A stretch of DNA of 64,000 nt from Viscum album (lineage: Eukaryota > Streptophyta > Magnoliopsida > Santalales > Viscaceae): NCBI GenBank assembly GCA_963277665.1, contig OY728147.1, forward strand, positions 1,265,849,424 to 1,265,913,423, read 5' to 3'. Positions 12,701 through 25,600 of the stretch are shown here, piece after piece. The translations under genes were made by a program, and so were the position numbers. The stretch's first letter is position 1. Each line of letters opens with the position of its first letter. The notes below the pieces were generated by a model. That model saw only the letters and a program-made list of their open reading frames with translations. It did no database searches and was not told the origin of the DNA.

Positions 12701-14588
12701 TTATGATCCATATCTCAAGAACATTAGTTAATATTATTATTATATTGTTATTAATGATATATTCATGTATTGGTATAGTTATTCCACTATTTTTTATATA
12801 TTATATTTATGAAATTATTTTTATGAAATCATGACTTTACAATCTCTACGGTTAGAAATCTCAATTCATTCCAAATCATGTTTTTTAAAAAATATTTCCA
12901 CCAATATTATACTAATCTTTTATGATCTATAAAATATATTTTTACCCTTTCGGTCTCTTACAATTTTTTCAAAGGAAAATTCTTGTCTCCTTCCGAATGA
13001 AGAATTTTTATAAACATTTTATCATGTAAAAGGAATGTTATTTATATCTTACAGGACATGTTTGTATCTACCCATTGTTAGTTCTTTGATTCATTATTTT
13101 CAGTCGTGAAATGTTAATAATTACAAAAAAAAATTAAAAGATACTTTAAAATAAATGGTTTTTTCAAAAAAAAATACTTTTTTAATTAGTTAAAGAAACG
13201 TGTTTTCAAAATGATCTCAAGACTTATTGTAATGTTTTTAATGAAAACCATTTTCAAAATGATTTTAATCCGTACATATATATTCTCAAAATATTTTCAA
13301 TGAAATGGTTTTCAAAAAGGTTTCATGATTATTTTATATGTATTCAAGGAGAATGTTTTTGTGCTCTCATTATATGTATTGAAAGAAATGGATTTTCAAC
13401 GATTTAATTATAAGCTTTCATGTATATTTTCATGAATGAGGTTTTCAAAAGGTTTTTATGTTTTATAAAGATTTTTTATGAATAAAGGATATTTTAATCA
13501 AGAAATGTTTTTAAAATATCATTCCATGTTATTTGATAACCAATATTACATCTTTTGATGTTCCTCATGCCCTTATAGAAATTAAATCAAAGGTTCCATT
13601 CATAATCATTATTGAATGTTCTATGTTTTGATATAATGATGCTTATGAAACCTACTCTTTTCTATTAGTTATATGATTTACACACCCCTTCCATTCACGG
13701 GTTATTCTTTGATGATTATGAAACCTGTCTTTTTATATAATTAAATATATGAGTAAATGTATTTGATGCCCATTTAATTTAATGGGTTATGATATGATTG
13801 TTTATTCTTTTTTGGCACAAGAATGTATTATTAAATTATGAGATGGGTGGTACCTATATCTTCCTTGAACACATTGGGTAAATATTTATATCTCATTAGA
13901 TAGACAATGCTAGAATAAGAAATGAATTACAATGTTGAAACAATAAAGGAACTCAGTTTAGTATTATAGGGCTGGAATGCAGTGTGAACTCGGTTTAGTA
14001 ATTGAGTATTGGACTTGGGAGTGACCCTAGATTAGTAATGTAAATTGTTCACTAATATTCCCTTGGTAGCGATTCCTTGACTACTATAGAAATCATTATA
14101 TGTGATTATGTTTCTACCATGTTTCCACGTTTTATAACTATGCTATGATTTCATCGATTATGTAAAATATTTCCTTATGATTTATGTATTATGAACCTCC
14201 GTTATTTGTTCCATGATTCATGTTTAATATCTTTGATATGAAAGGTATGAACTTCTATTTTCATGATCATGTTCTCATATGCGTATTCCCATGATTATGA
14301 TTTTGAATCTCCCTTGTTTACCCTTACTGTGCTTCTGATATCATCTATTTTTATCTTCCCTTCCCACTTTTTATGAAGATATATATTATGTTTGATGTTT
14401 ATAAGAAAGTTTCTTGTCATGAATAACCTTGTGGGAGATAATTTAGATCATTTATATCATAATGTCTACATTTACATGTTTCTAAAAGAACTATAAAAGT
14501 ATGTTATTTGGATATTTTTTGGTATAATGTTTTTTGTATTACAAAAATGTTTTGTATTGTCAATGTTTTTGTATTCTTGGCCATTATA
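9783..14588 (+). repeat. 3' LTR of the long-LTR element
   Basis: The LTR is 4806 bp and collinear with 2877-7718. It starts TGTAACACC and ends CCATTATA. The TATA box is at 11155-11162 and the splice-donor-like GAG|GTAAAA at 11333/11334. The right flank from 14589 leads at once into the 19-bp minisatellite that also borders the 5' LTR. It holds no coding sequence. Confidence 0.88.
11155..11162 (+). promoter_or_regulatory. TATA box of 3' LTR
   Basis: TATAAAAA in CCACTATAAAAAGAC is the exact counterpart of 4208-4215. Conservation of this block between strongly diverged LTRs supports it as the core promoter. Confidence 0.65.
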
Positions 14589-17545
14589 AAACTAGTCTAA
14601 GATGACTAATCTAGTATTAGGTAACCAATGGTAGATCACAAAACTATTTTTAGATCACTGAACCGACGATAGATCATTAGGTCCTAATAGGTCAATAAAA
14701 TGGTAGTACATTACTAAACTCTTGGTAAAAAATTTTTTTGTGATAGATCATAATAAGTAGATCTATGGTGGTTAATCACCAATGGTATATAAATATTCTA
14801 ATGGTAGATAACTAAACATGTAGTAGATCACTAAATTTGTGGTATCTATCTGAAGAGGTGGTAGATCACTCAGGTAGAAGTAGATCACTAAGCTAGTAGT
14901 AGATCGCTGAACTAGTCAAAGATCCCAATTGTAGATCTTTGGTGATAGATCTACAATGAATCCGGTCTTTTCCAGAATTTCTAGTTTTCCCCATTTTGAT
15001 GAATTTTGGATGAATTTTTTTAAGACTTAATTGATGAAATTTAAATCCATTTTAATGGACAATAATTATATATTTTATTTTTTAATGTTTGTAGATTATT
15101 TAGATTATTATACAGCTCGTAATTGATGACATCTACATTTCATGGATATCTAAACCATATCAAAACCTGATAGTTTTGGATATGATCATTATAATGTGAA
15201 GATCCTTCCTTTATTATGTTGGGAATATTTTCTCTTTGGATAGGAGGTTCCCAATAATTATTCTATTAGACACAGTGTTATTTTTTGATGTTTTTCAATC
15301 TATTTCACATATGTGGTTTCCACATGTTCTTGAACCCCTTGTTTATGGTGTAGTAAATTATGAAAATCTTATCTATTGTAGATCTAAATTTCATTATTTC
15401 TTCATCATGTGTATCATGTAAGGATGGGTGTTTATGATTATCTATGATGAAATATTTTCATCCAAATTAAAAATGAAAAATAAATTGGTTAAATGAATTT
15501 AATAATGGGAGGGAAATGTAATCATTTTTTTACCAATTTTAATATGGTTATGTATGTTGAAATTGTGTGGGATAAATGGATTCTAGAAATTGTGGTGTTT
15601 GGTGTCCTTAAATTAAATTTTATGGTGTTATTTGTGGAATTCATTTAGAGTGTTTGATTAAATTACTTAAAATGTAATTAGATAATTATGTATTATCAGT
15701 TAAAGACATGGATACCATTTGATCTTATGGTTTGTGTGATAATGACATTAAATAAAGATGTGGGATTAAATAAAAATCCATTCTAATAATATATAAAATG
15801 ATATGTGTTTGTGAAATTGGTTGAGTGTTGTGGCTTGGTTGTGATGAGGCAATGCATGGCGTGGAAATGTTTTGATTTGGTTCTCCAGTGTGACTATAAT
15901 GGTGGTTGTATTGTAGTTTTCTAGTGGACCTGTGAAAGTGGATGTTTTGTGATGGAAGGTGCAATTGGATTTGGAAGTTTTCTTGTTGAGTTTTGCTACA
16001 TGTTTTTTATTTTCTTATGATTTTTTCTGGAGAACTATTTGGATTAACATAGTTTCAATAACATAATAATAAAATATAACATGTTGTGTGGTATTAATTA
16101 TTGGATATTAAATATAAATTATTGGTATGGAATGTGTTTAATGAAGAGGTTGTTTTAATTGAAATGGTATGATAACTCAAAATATAGTAATTTTAATTAA
16201 CTGATATGGAAGATGGTTTGTTCCTCATTGCATTATGTGTGGTTTTATGCATTTAAAGTGATTAGTGAAATGAGGTAAATTCATGCATTGTTTGATAATC
16301 AGGTTTCAACCCCATTGGATAATATTGTTTGTTTGAAATTGTATATATACAATTTTATATTCCCTTTTATTTGTATACACACCCCACCCACATTTATCAC
16401 AATGTGACTAAACGCATATATATAAATACATATATTATTTGGGGGTGTTTTTTCCAACATCCTGATGGAATGATGCATGATTGGATACTCACTCTTCCTC
16501 ACTCCACCTTCTAGGAATTGGTAAAATTCAAGGGTTTTGATTTCCATAAGTCAGATGTTTTAATTTCTATATATTATTTGAGGATTTGTGATAAACCAAG
16601 TGTCTCCAGGCATGATGTGATGGGACAGTTTATATTGGGGGTCATGCATTGTAGGAGGAGGGAATGAGTTTGATGTCATTCATCCTCATGAAACCCTACT
16701 ACAGTGGTTATGAGATGTGATGTGCTGTGATGGACCACATGTATTCATGCAAGATGTTATTTGATGTGATTTCTTATTTTTCTATGGTTGGGATGTGATG
16801 TGATGTTATACAAAAAGTGGTCAAATCCCTAAGATGTTCGTTGTTTTGTTGTGAGAGTTGAAAATTAATGGGAATCAGGAGTGGGGTACCCTTTTTCTAT
16901 ATTATTTATATTATGTAATTTTACATGGATGTGTTATTTTGTGAGTGATCTATGGTGGAGATGGTCTTGGTTAGTATACTGGTATATGTTCTTTTTAGTT
17001 CTACCATTTTCTCACGGGTGCATTAGTATGCTCTCCTCACATGTGCATGAGAGACTTTGGTTTTCCTACGGAATATACTTATATTATCACCATACATATA
17101 TAATACTATTTTAAGGTTTCTAGGAGGACTACAAGGACATTTTTGGACATTATTAGCTCTAATCATTGGCTAGTTACAATGTCACTACATTATTTTTAAC
17201 TTGAGGTGTTACCTTATATATTTTTGTATATATCAGCTTTATTTTAAACATGTGTTGTGGGATGGATTTTTTATTTATTTTATATTATTTCAGGGAGTAT
17301 TTTTCAGTTTATATATCACATCTTCTATTTTAATTTATATCATAGAGGTTAATTCCACCCAAACATGATATTTTTATACCCTCAGTGATAGTTTCCCTAC
17401 TGAGGCCAACTGGTGGTGGGGCATGGGAGTTATTATCTCTCAACCCTCATTTTTTGTATATTTAGAGAAAGTTAGTCAATAAAAGGTTGTATAATAGGAT
17501 ATTTTTTTAGGTATTGGATGATGTTTAGAGCTAAGAATATTCATG
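14589..17545 (+). mobile_element. Probable 5' LTR/leader of the Tekay gag-pol element
   Basis: This non-coding stretch leads into the Tekay-like gag-pol at about 17.85 kb. It starts with a 19-bp minisatellite and continues with T-rich and GATGTG-rich DNA (16600-16810). A TATA-like ATATATAAATACATA lies at about 16416-16430, with a donor-like ATTG|GTAAAA at about 16519 and a pyrimidine-rich ATTTTTTTAG acceptor-like site at 17501-17510. This arrangement matches the other long LTRs, so the stretch is probably the element's own 5' LTR, with its beginning left of 2877 and split off by the long-LTR element. No second LTR copy is in the window to prove it, and no clean primer site was found. Confidence 0.4.
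14620..14960. repeat. 19-bp minisatellite, right part
   Basis: GTAGATCACTGAACTAGTA-like units recur. Clear starts lie near 14632, 14651 and 14670 and near 14861, 14880 and 14899, each 19 bp apart. Middle copies are degenerate. It continues the array at 2754-2876 across the inserted element. Confidence 0.75.
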
Positions 17546-17849
17546 ATTGCATGGGTTGGTATGGTAGTAGTACCAATTGACCTTGGTATATGACATATGA
17601 TAGAGAGATTGGAAATAAAACTGGATTATAGGGCCCCCTTGATCCATTGCACATCCTCTGATCCTTTTGAATAACCAAGTGAGGTGGACTACTTTATAGG
17701 TTAGACACCTATAAGAGGTACATGCATTAGGATGAATTGTCTTTCTATTTGAGTTGGGATGTTTTTGGAAATGTCAAGATGAATAAATTAAATAAAAAAG
17801 TTTCTAAATAAAAATCAATATAAATAGGATTGGTAAATCATTGTCTCCT

Positions 17850-18720
17850 TTTCAGCTATGGATTCCAATCATCATTGGCATGTTCCTCAAGTAGTGTTGG
17901 TTTAGTAGGCGAACCTATTTGATCATTAGAGGGTTTATTCAATTGAGTGTGATGATCAATGGAAGATGACGTTGTCATATTTTCAGTGGATGGATATGGG
18001 GATGTATGCTAGAAGATTTTTTGATACGGATAAAGAGAGCTGGGTAAATTAGTTGGAGATCATTTTTTGATCGAATTAGGCCTCAATGGAGCACTAGGTC
18101 CCCATGTATGTTAGTCTGATTTGAGGATTTTCACATCAGTTGCAGATATTATACCTTGGCGAGCAGAAGGTAGTAGATGTTTCACGGGTCAAATTCCAGA
18201 AGGAGTTCTAGGAATATTTCATCTCCGCTTCCATAAAGGCTATAAAGTGGTAATAAAAACTCTTCCTTTAGTAGGGGAGTATGTTTTTGTGCGATCTTAG
18301 GACCAAGTTGAAGGACCTTCTGTGTTTTCCAAAAATCTTTTTCCTTATGTGGAGGCTCTTGTGGGACATCATTAGGAGGCACTCAATCCTTCAATCTAGT
18401 AGGCAATTACTTCTTTTATGTTTCGAACATATCTAGTGGTTCAGAATAAGGTGTAGGTGATCAAGTGGATGTACTCAGGAGGAGGATTTCCATCATAGGG
18501 AAACCAATAGGGTTCTATAAGGAGTAGTTTTTTTAGTAGGTCATGGGAGCTAGGTCTTTCATGGTTTTTACCTACCAATAGTCATCCTCGTCTAATTCCC
18601 ATCTGACCTTCTAGGTCCAGTAGATTTTAATCTCATCATTGGGACATCGTACCAATGTGATTCATCTGTGGGGTTCATGTCCATCATCGATATCAGTGTT
18701 CAGTGGATGCTTTGGATTTG
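17850..18720 (+). pseudogene. Decayed gag of a Tekay-type chromovirus
   Basis: This stretch lies directly upstream of the protease relic and is where gag is expected. It is broken by many stops and frameshifts. A weak CCHC zinc-knuckle relic can be read at about 18648-18685 as SYQCDSSVGFMS, where the family has CYQCGxxGHxxxxC. The first Cys, the Gly and the His are changed. The capsid part could not be aligned with confidence by eye, so the gag call rests mainly on position and on this knuckle. Confidence 0.4.
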
Positions 18721-18995
18721 TTAGGTAGTAGTGGATTTTTTATACATCAACCTTGAAAAAGTTATAGAATGTCCATTTTAGTATCAGGGGAAACAAGTAT
18801 ATGTCTATGACAGAGTATATGGGATAGGTATAGGCTGACCTCTGGATATCTCATGAATTCCCTGACCTTGACTTGATTTTTTATATATAGGTTTCCACCA
18901 GCATAGAAAATGAGGATCTAGGCATGGTTACTTTCAGGCATCGAAGGAATCATTACCCATGGGTTAGAGAACATTTAGAGTATTCATAGTTCATC

Positions 18996-19193
18996 ATGTT
19001 TTATTTTTGTAGCTTTTTGGATTCTGGAGGTTCTCACTCCATTTTTTCATCCAACTCTAGTTTATGTTATGGGATGATTAAAATAGGGGATTTAGTTCTC
19101 CTAGTGTTGACTATGCTAGTTGAAGGCCAAACCAGCTTGTTTGGTGTCTGTTATGGGTACAGACTTATAATAGGTCCACATCAGTTCTATTGA
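18996..19193 (+). pseudogene. Aspartic protease relic of the Tekay element
   Basis: An open stretch of 65 codons reads FLDSGGSHSIFSS, matching the chromovirus protease motif (I/L)(I/F/L)DSGATHSFIS. The catalytic Asp is at 19020-19022 and is intact, while the usual Ala-Thr is Gly-Ser. It lies between the zinc-knuckle relic and the RT, which is the normal Ty3/gypsy order. Retroviral-type proteases of this class cut Gag-Pol into its parts. The copy is too short and is frame-broken downstream. Confidence 0.65.
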
Positions 19194-19649
19194 GACCTTT
19201 CATTTATTATGATGATTCCAGTTGATTTCATTCTTGTAATTTAATAATGTATTCTATGTGTACTATTATCAACTACTTTCGAACTAGAGTCATGTTATCA
19301 GATATGGATGGTCAGCACATTGTTTTCATTAGTGAGTTGGGTTATCTAGTCTCTAATAAGCATGTAGACCCATTTCTTTCATTGAAGTCTGATTTTTTAT
19401 AGAATCAATTGATTCATGGGCAGTGGGTGTCCCCATGGTCATTAGGGTATTTCTAGATTTTTTCCCTTAGGCGGTTGTGACATTACACAACTTGACATGA
19501 GGTTGATTTTGGGATATATATGTATTCTAGTGATTCTCCAATTTCCATAGATCATTACTTGATGGAACCCTTTATATTGTAGGATTTGAGGACTCATATT
19601 TATGATCTAATGTATAATAGATTTATTCACACCATGTGTACTGTGCTGG

Positions 19650-20200
19650 GGTGATATAGTGTTGTTCTCCAAGATGGATGATTGTAGTCTTAGGAAATTT
19701 ATAGTCTAGAAGAGTTTGAATCTGGTGATGATGAAGAATATGTATCCCTTTATAAGGATAGATGATGTTTTTGAAAAGTTGAGGGGATAATTTCTTTTCT
19801 CCATGATCTATATGCAGTCTTGAAATCACAGATTCAGGGTAAAGGATGGATATATCAATAAGACTGCTTTCATATGATGGTATGGGAAATTTGAGTTTAT
19901 GTTCATGCCTTTCAGTTTCACTAAGAAAAAATTAATGTTCATGGATCTCATTAACACTATGTTAAATTATTTCATAGAATATTTCATATTTTTTTCATCG
20001 ATCACATATTTATCTACTCAAATTCAGATGAGGAGAATAGTGTGTTTCTCATAACTATTTTTTAGATTATTCGATGTCAACGTCTCTATAGAATTTTTTT
20101 CTAGTAAAATTTATGGACAAGATAATTTCATTTACATAGGCATGTTTTGTCTTAGTATGGTGTAGAAGCAGACTTGTTGAAGTTTTAATCCTTTGTTTCA
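19650..20200 (+). pseudogene. Reverse transcriptase relic of the Tekay element
   Basis: Across several frames one can read VLFxKMDD-SLRKF (start of the palm, about 19660), IDDVFEKLRG (about 19757; family IDDLFDQLxG), KTAF then YGKFEFMFMPFSFT (19860-19925; family [21 protein letters not shown]) and FIDHIFIYSNSDE (19994-20032; family FIDDILIYSxSxEE). The order and spacing leave little doubt that this is a Ty3/gypsy RT. The second catalytic Asp of the FIDD box is His here, so the enzyme would be dead even without the stops and frameshifts. Confidence 0.85.
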
Positions 20201-20254
20201 GGGGAAAAAACCGATGACATAGTAGAGGTTGGTAGATTTCTTTTTCACATGAGA

Positions 20255-20800
20255 ATTTATCAGAGGTTTGTGGCTAATTTATCTTGATTTTCATTTACAT
20301 TAATAGTTTTGACCAGGAATGACCAATATTTTGTGTGGAATGATTTCTCTCAGGTACCATTTTATTACATAATGTCAATGCTGGGAAGTCCACCAATGGA
20401 TCTGTTACATGAGGATAGAGTGATGTTTTATGGTTTTTGTGATTCTACCTATATGTTCTTTGAATTAATGTCGATGAAACAAAATGTGGTGATCTCATAT
20501 GGTTCTAGGAAGTTTGACCCAAAAAGTGTAACAATTATGAACATGATCTATAGTTAGAATTGTAAGTATTTTCATGGTGGAATTACCTCATTGGAGAGCA
20601 CATTTTGGTCTTCATTGATCATAAGAGCATGAGAAATATCATTACTCAATGTGATATATATCTATGATAGTAGTTTTGGATGGATTTTATTTAGATAATG
20701 ATTTTGAGATATCATAAACCTCTACAAATGGGAATTTTTAGGTTGATGATTTTTGACGAATGTCATAGAAGGATGTTGTTCATGAGTCTAGGGATGCTAG
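20255..20800 (+). pseudogene. RNase H relic of the Tekay element
   Basis: RRFVANLS and LTRNDQYFVWND (about 20258-20345) match the chromovirus connection YRRFIxxFSxIAxPLT and LTRKDxxFVWxD. VMFYGFCDSTYMF keeps the (Y/F)xDAS-type position as FCDST. VISYGSRKFDP matches VIAYASRQLKP, and a frame-shifted part reads the tether ending near FTDHKSLxYI. An open frame covers 20309-20557. This domain normally degrades the RNA strand during reverse transcription. It directly follows the RT, as usual in Ty3/gypsy. Confidence 0.75.
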
Positions 20801-20979
20801 TTGAGATATGGGGGAGTTTGTAGCACTACAAATAGATGAATGTGTGCTCGATGGAAGAGAATGATTGATTCAAATGATGATGCAATATTCTATGATGTCA
20901 TAGGTTGAGTATTCTTAGTGGGATGAATCATAATTTTAATTAATTAAGGATCACGTTGGCCATTGTGATTCCCTAGAGA

Positions 20980-21960
20980 GATGGTTGAAGGAAAGTCATA
21001 ACTGAATATCATTTAATGGGAGGATGGTTGTTTTGGTGGTAATGGGATAGGAATTCCATTGTCAGTTTCATAGATGATCTTTATCAGTACAACCAGGTGT
21101 TTCCAAGATGTATCATGGTTTGATGACATTGATTTGGTGGACCAAGATCAATTTAGTAGTGGCAAGGTTTGTGGATCAATATTGGGATTCCCATCTGGTA
21201 AAAACCTATAATAGTATTAATATTAGTTTTTTTCTTCCCGTGGATGATCTTCAGTGGAAATGAGATGAAATATTGATGGATTTCATCATAGTGTTACCCT
21301 GAGCATAGGTAGGATTTGATAAAATATAGTAAATCATAGACCTATTAATGAAATAGTCTCACTTTATAAAAAATGAAGTAGTTAGGGATAGTGGACACAT
21401 TGTCTAGGAGGTATGTGGATGAGTTAGTTTGACTCCATATAGTCCCAATGTATATTGTCTTATATTATGATTCATGTTTTACCTCACATGTGTGGATGGG
21501 ATTGAAGCATTATTTTGGCACTATGTTACACATCAACAATAAATTCTCCCCTCGGACTCGATGGCTGATAAAGTGGAATATCTAAAGGATGGAGGACATA
21601 TTGTGGGTGAGTGTCTTGGGAATTAGAATATCCTGGGCATGGAAAATTACTTTGGTTGAGGTTTTTTATAGTAACAGCTATCATGAATCCATTTGCATGG
21701 ACTCATTTGAGGATTTTTAGGGTCTAGCATGTCGTTCTCCACTATTTTGGGTAGATTTTGTGGGGAAAATAGTTTTTTATCCTGACATGGTGTAGAGAAT
21801 GAAAGGAATCGTTCAGTTTTTTCAAGAGATGGTTAAAGAAGAATCAGATGTAAATAAGTCTTATGTTAATCACAGTAGGAGTCCCTTGGAGTTTGAGGTT
21901 AGAAACACTATGTTCTTGAATTTTTCCCATCAATGTGGGTAGTATAGGTTTGAAATGGAG
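20980..21960 (+). pseudogene. Integrase relic of the Tekay element
   Basis: Readable blocks are LQWK-DEILMDFIIVLP (about 21250-21300; family WKWExIxMDFIVGLP), YYDSCFTSHVWMGLKHYFGT (about 21463; family SDRDxRFTSxFWxxLxxxLGT), a degenerate HPQTDGQ block, DILWVSVL and FYSNSYHESICMDSFEDF (about 21670; family FAYNNSYHxSIGMAPFEALYG), and HSRSPLEFEVRNTMFLNFS (about 21875; family RRRPLEFEVGDxVFLKVSP). Two acidic residues of the DDE core can be placed. Stops and frameshifts abound. The order protease-RT-RNase H-integrase marks Ty3/gypsy. Confidence 0.85.
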
Positions 21961-22057
21961 AGTAAGAACTCACCTTGATTTTTTGTGACCTTCGAGGTGT
22001 TTGGGAACCTTGGTGTGGTGTCATAATAGTTGGAACTTCTGCCTCTATTGGACTACA

Positions 22058-22290
22058 TCCATGATTTCCTCCATGTCTCTCAACTCCATCAGTATCATTA
22101 CAATGAATTCCATGACATTGATTGTGGATATTTGGATATTAAGGATTACTTTACAATCATGTAAAATCTAGTGTAAATCTAATAACATTAAGATAATCTG
22201 CTATGAGGGTGGACCATTCCTTTGGTTCATATACTGTAGAGGCATGGTGTCATGGAGGAGGGTATGTGGGAGTGTGAGATGCAGATGCGC
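22058..22290 (+). pseudogene. Integrase C-terminus and chromodomain relic
   Basis: LDYIHDFLHVSQLHQY (about 22050) matches the SxVHDVFHVSxLRKY block. WTIPLVHIL followed by RHGVMEEGMWECEMQMR (about 22205-22290) matches the chromodomain of Tekay-like chromoviruses, whose family form is TIPLVKVLWRHHGxEEATWExExEMR. This domain is thought to steer integration by binding histone marks. Its presence assigns the element to the chromoviruses and rules out the Tat and Athila lineages. It is the last coding block. Its 3' LTR is missing here because the giant element begins at 22673. Confidence 0.85.
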
Positions 22291-22672
22291 ACCTATTACC
22301 TTGAGTTTTTTTCTAAATTTTTCTTTGTGATGTGATGTTTATATCCTTTAGTTTTATAAGATATGTTTTTTCTTAATATATTATTTGTGACAATGTTCTG
22401 ATATATGAAAATGGGTGGACATGATTTCTAATCGAGAAACATTATACTATGATGTGATTAAACTCATGTAGGTGAGTTAGGGCTTCCTAGACAGGATATT
22501 ATCATGGAATAGAATATAGAATTCCCTGATTCTTATGTTTGGGGAATTTCAATTTTTTTGATGTTGTGGGCACTTGGATTGGAATGTTTGGTTGGTGGTG
22601 GTGTTTCCGAAGTAACGTGGTCCTTGAAAATTACCTCGAGTGATGGTTGTTTGGACCTTTTCTCTATTTTTT
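22291..22672. other. Non-coding tail between Tekay pol and the giant element
   Basis: This stretch holds no gene. It is the expected 3' region of the Tekay element, and it ends where homology to the LTR at 61135 begins. No polypurine tract or LTR start for the Tekay element is visible. Confidence 0.4.
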
Positions 22673-25600
22673 TCTGGGATGGTTTTTTTAAAGACCAGCA
22701 AATGATAATCAAAAAATTTAAAAAGGAATACCTGATATGGTTATTATTTCCCCCATAAAAATGAAAGAAAGGAAATGTTGGATAAAGATCATAGTTCACA
22801 AAATCCTCTAAGAGGCACAAGATCGTGTGACCATTATAAGTATAGGTGAAATAACTATGTATAGAACATAGCCTATAGAAGATTTCATCAATCCCCTTTA
22901 TACATGTCCTCTTACTCTTGATAAGGCTCTCTTGAAAAGCAATGGTCAAGTAGTGGTAGCTAGATAAAACTCCCCCAGTCCATGAATATTATCAAATTGA
23001 AGACACATAAAAATCCATCCAAACATTCTTTAAAAATAAAGTAAAATATCCAAAACAATGATATCTTATTGTGATCATAAAGATTTTGTGATGCATCCCT
23101 GATGGGAAGGATGGTTTTTTAATAATATCAAAAAAAAATCATGAGACACTTGAGACATTGTATAAAAAAGGAAATAATGGAAAGGAGGATGGATCAACAT
23201 GTAGTCATAAATGTCAAATGTTATCCCCATGATGATTTTTAAGGAACCATGAGACCACAATGACATGTTTTCCTCATCTCACGAAATCCCTTCATCGTGT
23301 CTACCACGTTACATGAAGAGAATTGGGTATGCCATGGTGACCTCACAATCCCCATTTGGCAACCTAAGATAAAATAGACAGTTTATTCCTTGAAATGATA
23401 TTTCACCCATGTAGGACCTTCAATGTTCATGTAGCACATCACCAAAAAATAGAGTATTAGTCTACTACAATAATCATGAAACTTTATATGATCAATGACC
23501 TATATAAAATAAATCAATGGAAATGAAATGGAAGGAGGTGGGAGAATCTCACAGTTATAATACTCATGTGGTGCACTAAGGGTTTTTGTGACATGGCCTC
23601 CCAAGACTCCTAGACATATCATCCCAATCCCATGGAGGTCCCTTGACAAACGATCCTTATCTCATAGAAAATCCCAGACAAATCACTTGAGATCATGTGA
23701 AGAGCATTGGACATGTCAATTTGAAAGTATGGAAGTCCATTTCTATATCTATAGGATACAAAAAAGACCCATTTAATTGAGTGTTGATTCAATAAAAGAG
23801 AAACTGAATATATACTCTTACAGTGGTTGAAAATTAGGTGATGCCCTCAACGAAATCCATGGTTGAGACTCACAAAGACACATGATGCCAAAGACCTTAA
23901 TCGAATCCATCTTGGATCCATGTGAGAGATTCCATAGAAATTGGAAAACAATCACATTGGTTAGATCTATAAATTCTCTTACCCAACATGATAAAAATAT
24001 ATCCTAAACTCTACATGGATAATAGAACTCTTAGAACCATGCACTGGTGCTAGAGCGAATTAATCAAAGTAGTAAATCACCCTACTGATATATCTTCCCT
24101 TATGGTAATGTACTGGGGAACCACTAGAGTGATCATGAATCTTACATAATGAAATTTTTGTGATCAGTCATAGTTCACAATAAGGACATCAGGTAGGACA
24201 CCCCAGGGATATCCCCCACAACTTCTAGATTTCATGATACTTAAAATAAACTAAAAATGAATAAATTTATGGCATTCAAAATTTATATGCTATAAAAAAG
24301 ATTTATGGTGGATTTTAATTAAAAATAAAATGTTTTATGACACTCATTTGCTTCGCGTGATCCATTAACATCACATGATGGCACCAGGACATTTTGCCAA
24401 GATCTCGTGATTCTACTTCTATATACTAATTGGATCATGTAAATTCTTATATACTTGTTGAAGAAATTCACTTGGTTCCCCTCAAAAATTACACCCAAGT
24501 CTTTTGAAACCCTATGGGTTCACTATTAAAGTCTCATAATGTCTTTTATGCATGTGGCATGACTCATATAATGTCACCTTGTCAAGGTAGCTGAGTCTCA
24601 TGGTATCACCCAGGAATTCCAACTAGCTATCATGATACTCTACGAGCGAGCTAGCCAAGTCTCGCAGTGCCCTCCAAAAATGTCATCTAGAACATGAGAC
24701 ACCCTAAGATATTTCAAAATGACTCCCATGATTACCACAATATTTTTTAACCAATACATTCAATGAAACCTGGTAAAGTTGGTTGGATCATGTAGAACCC
24801 TCTACACATGACAACCTAGGTCATTTGATGGATTCTATAGAAACACATCAATGTCTTGAAAAGTCCTCTGGATGAGTCATCCTAGGTCCTATGATGATCC
24901 CTAGACATGACATTCAGGATATGAGACTTCCCTTGGAAAAGCCATTTAGATCCTGAGGCTTCCATGGTTACATGCCATGAACACATTCTCAAATATATGC
25001 TCTAGGAAATCAAGGTATTCCTTGTGGAGAATCAATGTTTATTAGGTTGGAAAGTACTCTAGGAATCAAATGTAATCTTATGACATGATAATTTTTTTTA
25101 TCCATAGTGTATAAGACCAATCATAAGGGAAACCTCAACCTGTAATCCCCAACCAATTGAACTATGAGAAATCTGATTAGTCTATAACCAAGATACGTAT
25201 GATGCCTTATTATGCATGAAATCCATACCAAACCCCCAAATTTTCATCCCAGTACATAATTACCACATCTATAAGTAGTGAAACTGATCATTTTCCACCC
25301 CATTTTAACCACATTGAGTATAGCTCACATGGTTTTATGGAGTTTCAATGATCATATCATTTTCCACATAAACCATTTCAAGGATATGGCAACCTTATAC
25401 ATGATCACCATGTTCCCCCTCATCATGTAATCCCCAAACATAAGGGAGGCCTCAAAGTGTAATCCCTAGAAAAGTGAACTAAAATGACTCTAATTCTTGC
25501 TATAACTAGGATATGTATGATGAATTTCTAAGGATCGTTGAATACATTAAAACACCTTAAGTGTAGTCCTAGAACATAAGTCCTACATCCCCAAGAAATA

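Larger units (their letters stand above)
2877..14588 (+). mobile_element. Long-LTR Tekay/Del-like element with nearly empty interior
   Basis: Two direct repeats of about 4.8 kb (2877-7718 and 9783-14588) are collinear over their whole length and enclose 2064 bp. Both begin TGTAACACC and end CATTATA, probably a decayed CATTACA. A primer-site-like TGGTACAGA follows the first LTR. A Pol-tail and polypurine signature precedes the second. The interior has no recognisable gag, protease, RT or integrase, so the element resembles the non-autonomous LARD type, or an autonomous element that lost its coding region. The LTRs have diverged strongly, which suggests great age. Both sides lie in the same 19-bp minisatellite, which supports the outer borders; the target duplication is no longer recognisable. 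Confidence 0.85.

Noticed and set aside
15725..16547. Several 60-82-codon frames before the Tekay gag
   Set aside because: They overlap on opposite strands in low-complexity DNA and lack motifs; they look like chance frames in an LTR or leader.
16600..16810. GATGTGATGTG-rich stretch as a possible telomere-like or regulatory repeat
   Set aside because: There is no fixed unit or period; it is low-complexity sequence only.
22533..22949. 138-codon minus-strand frame with a faint partner at 61221-61553
   Set aside because: It crosses the LTR border, the partner frame differs in start, stop and most residues, and no domain is visible. LTR homology explains the likeness.
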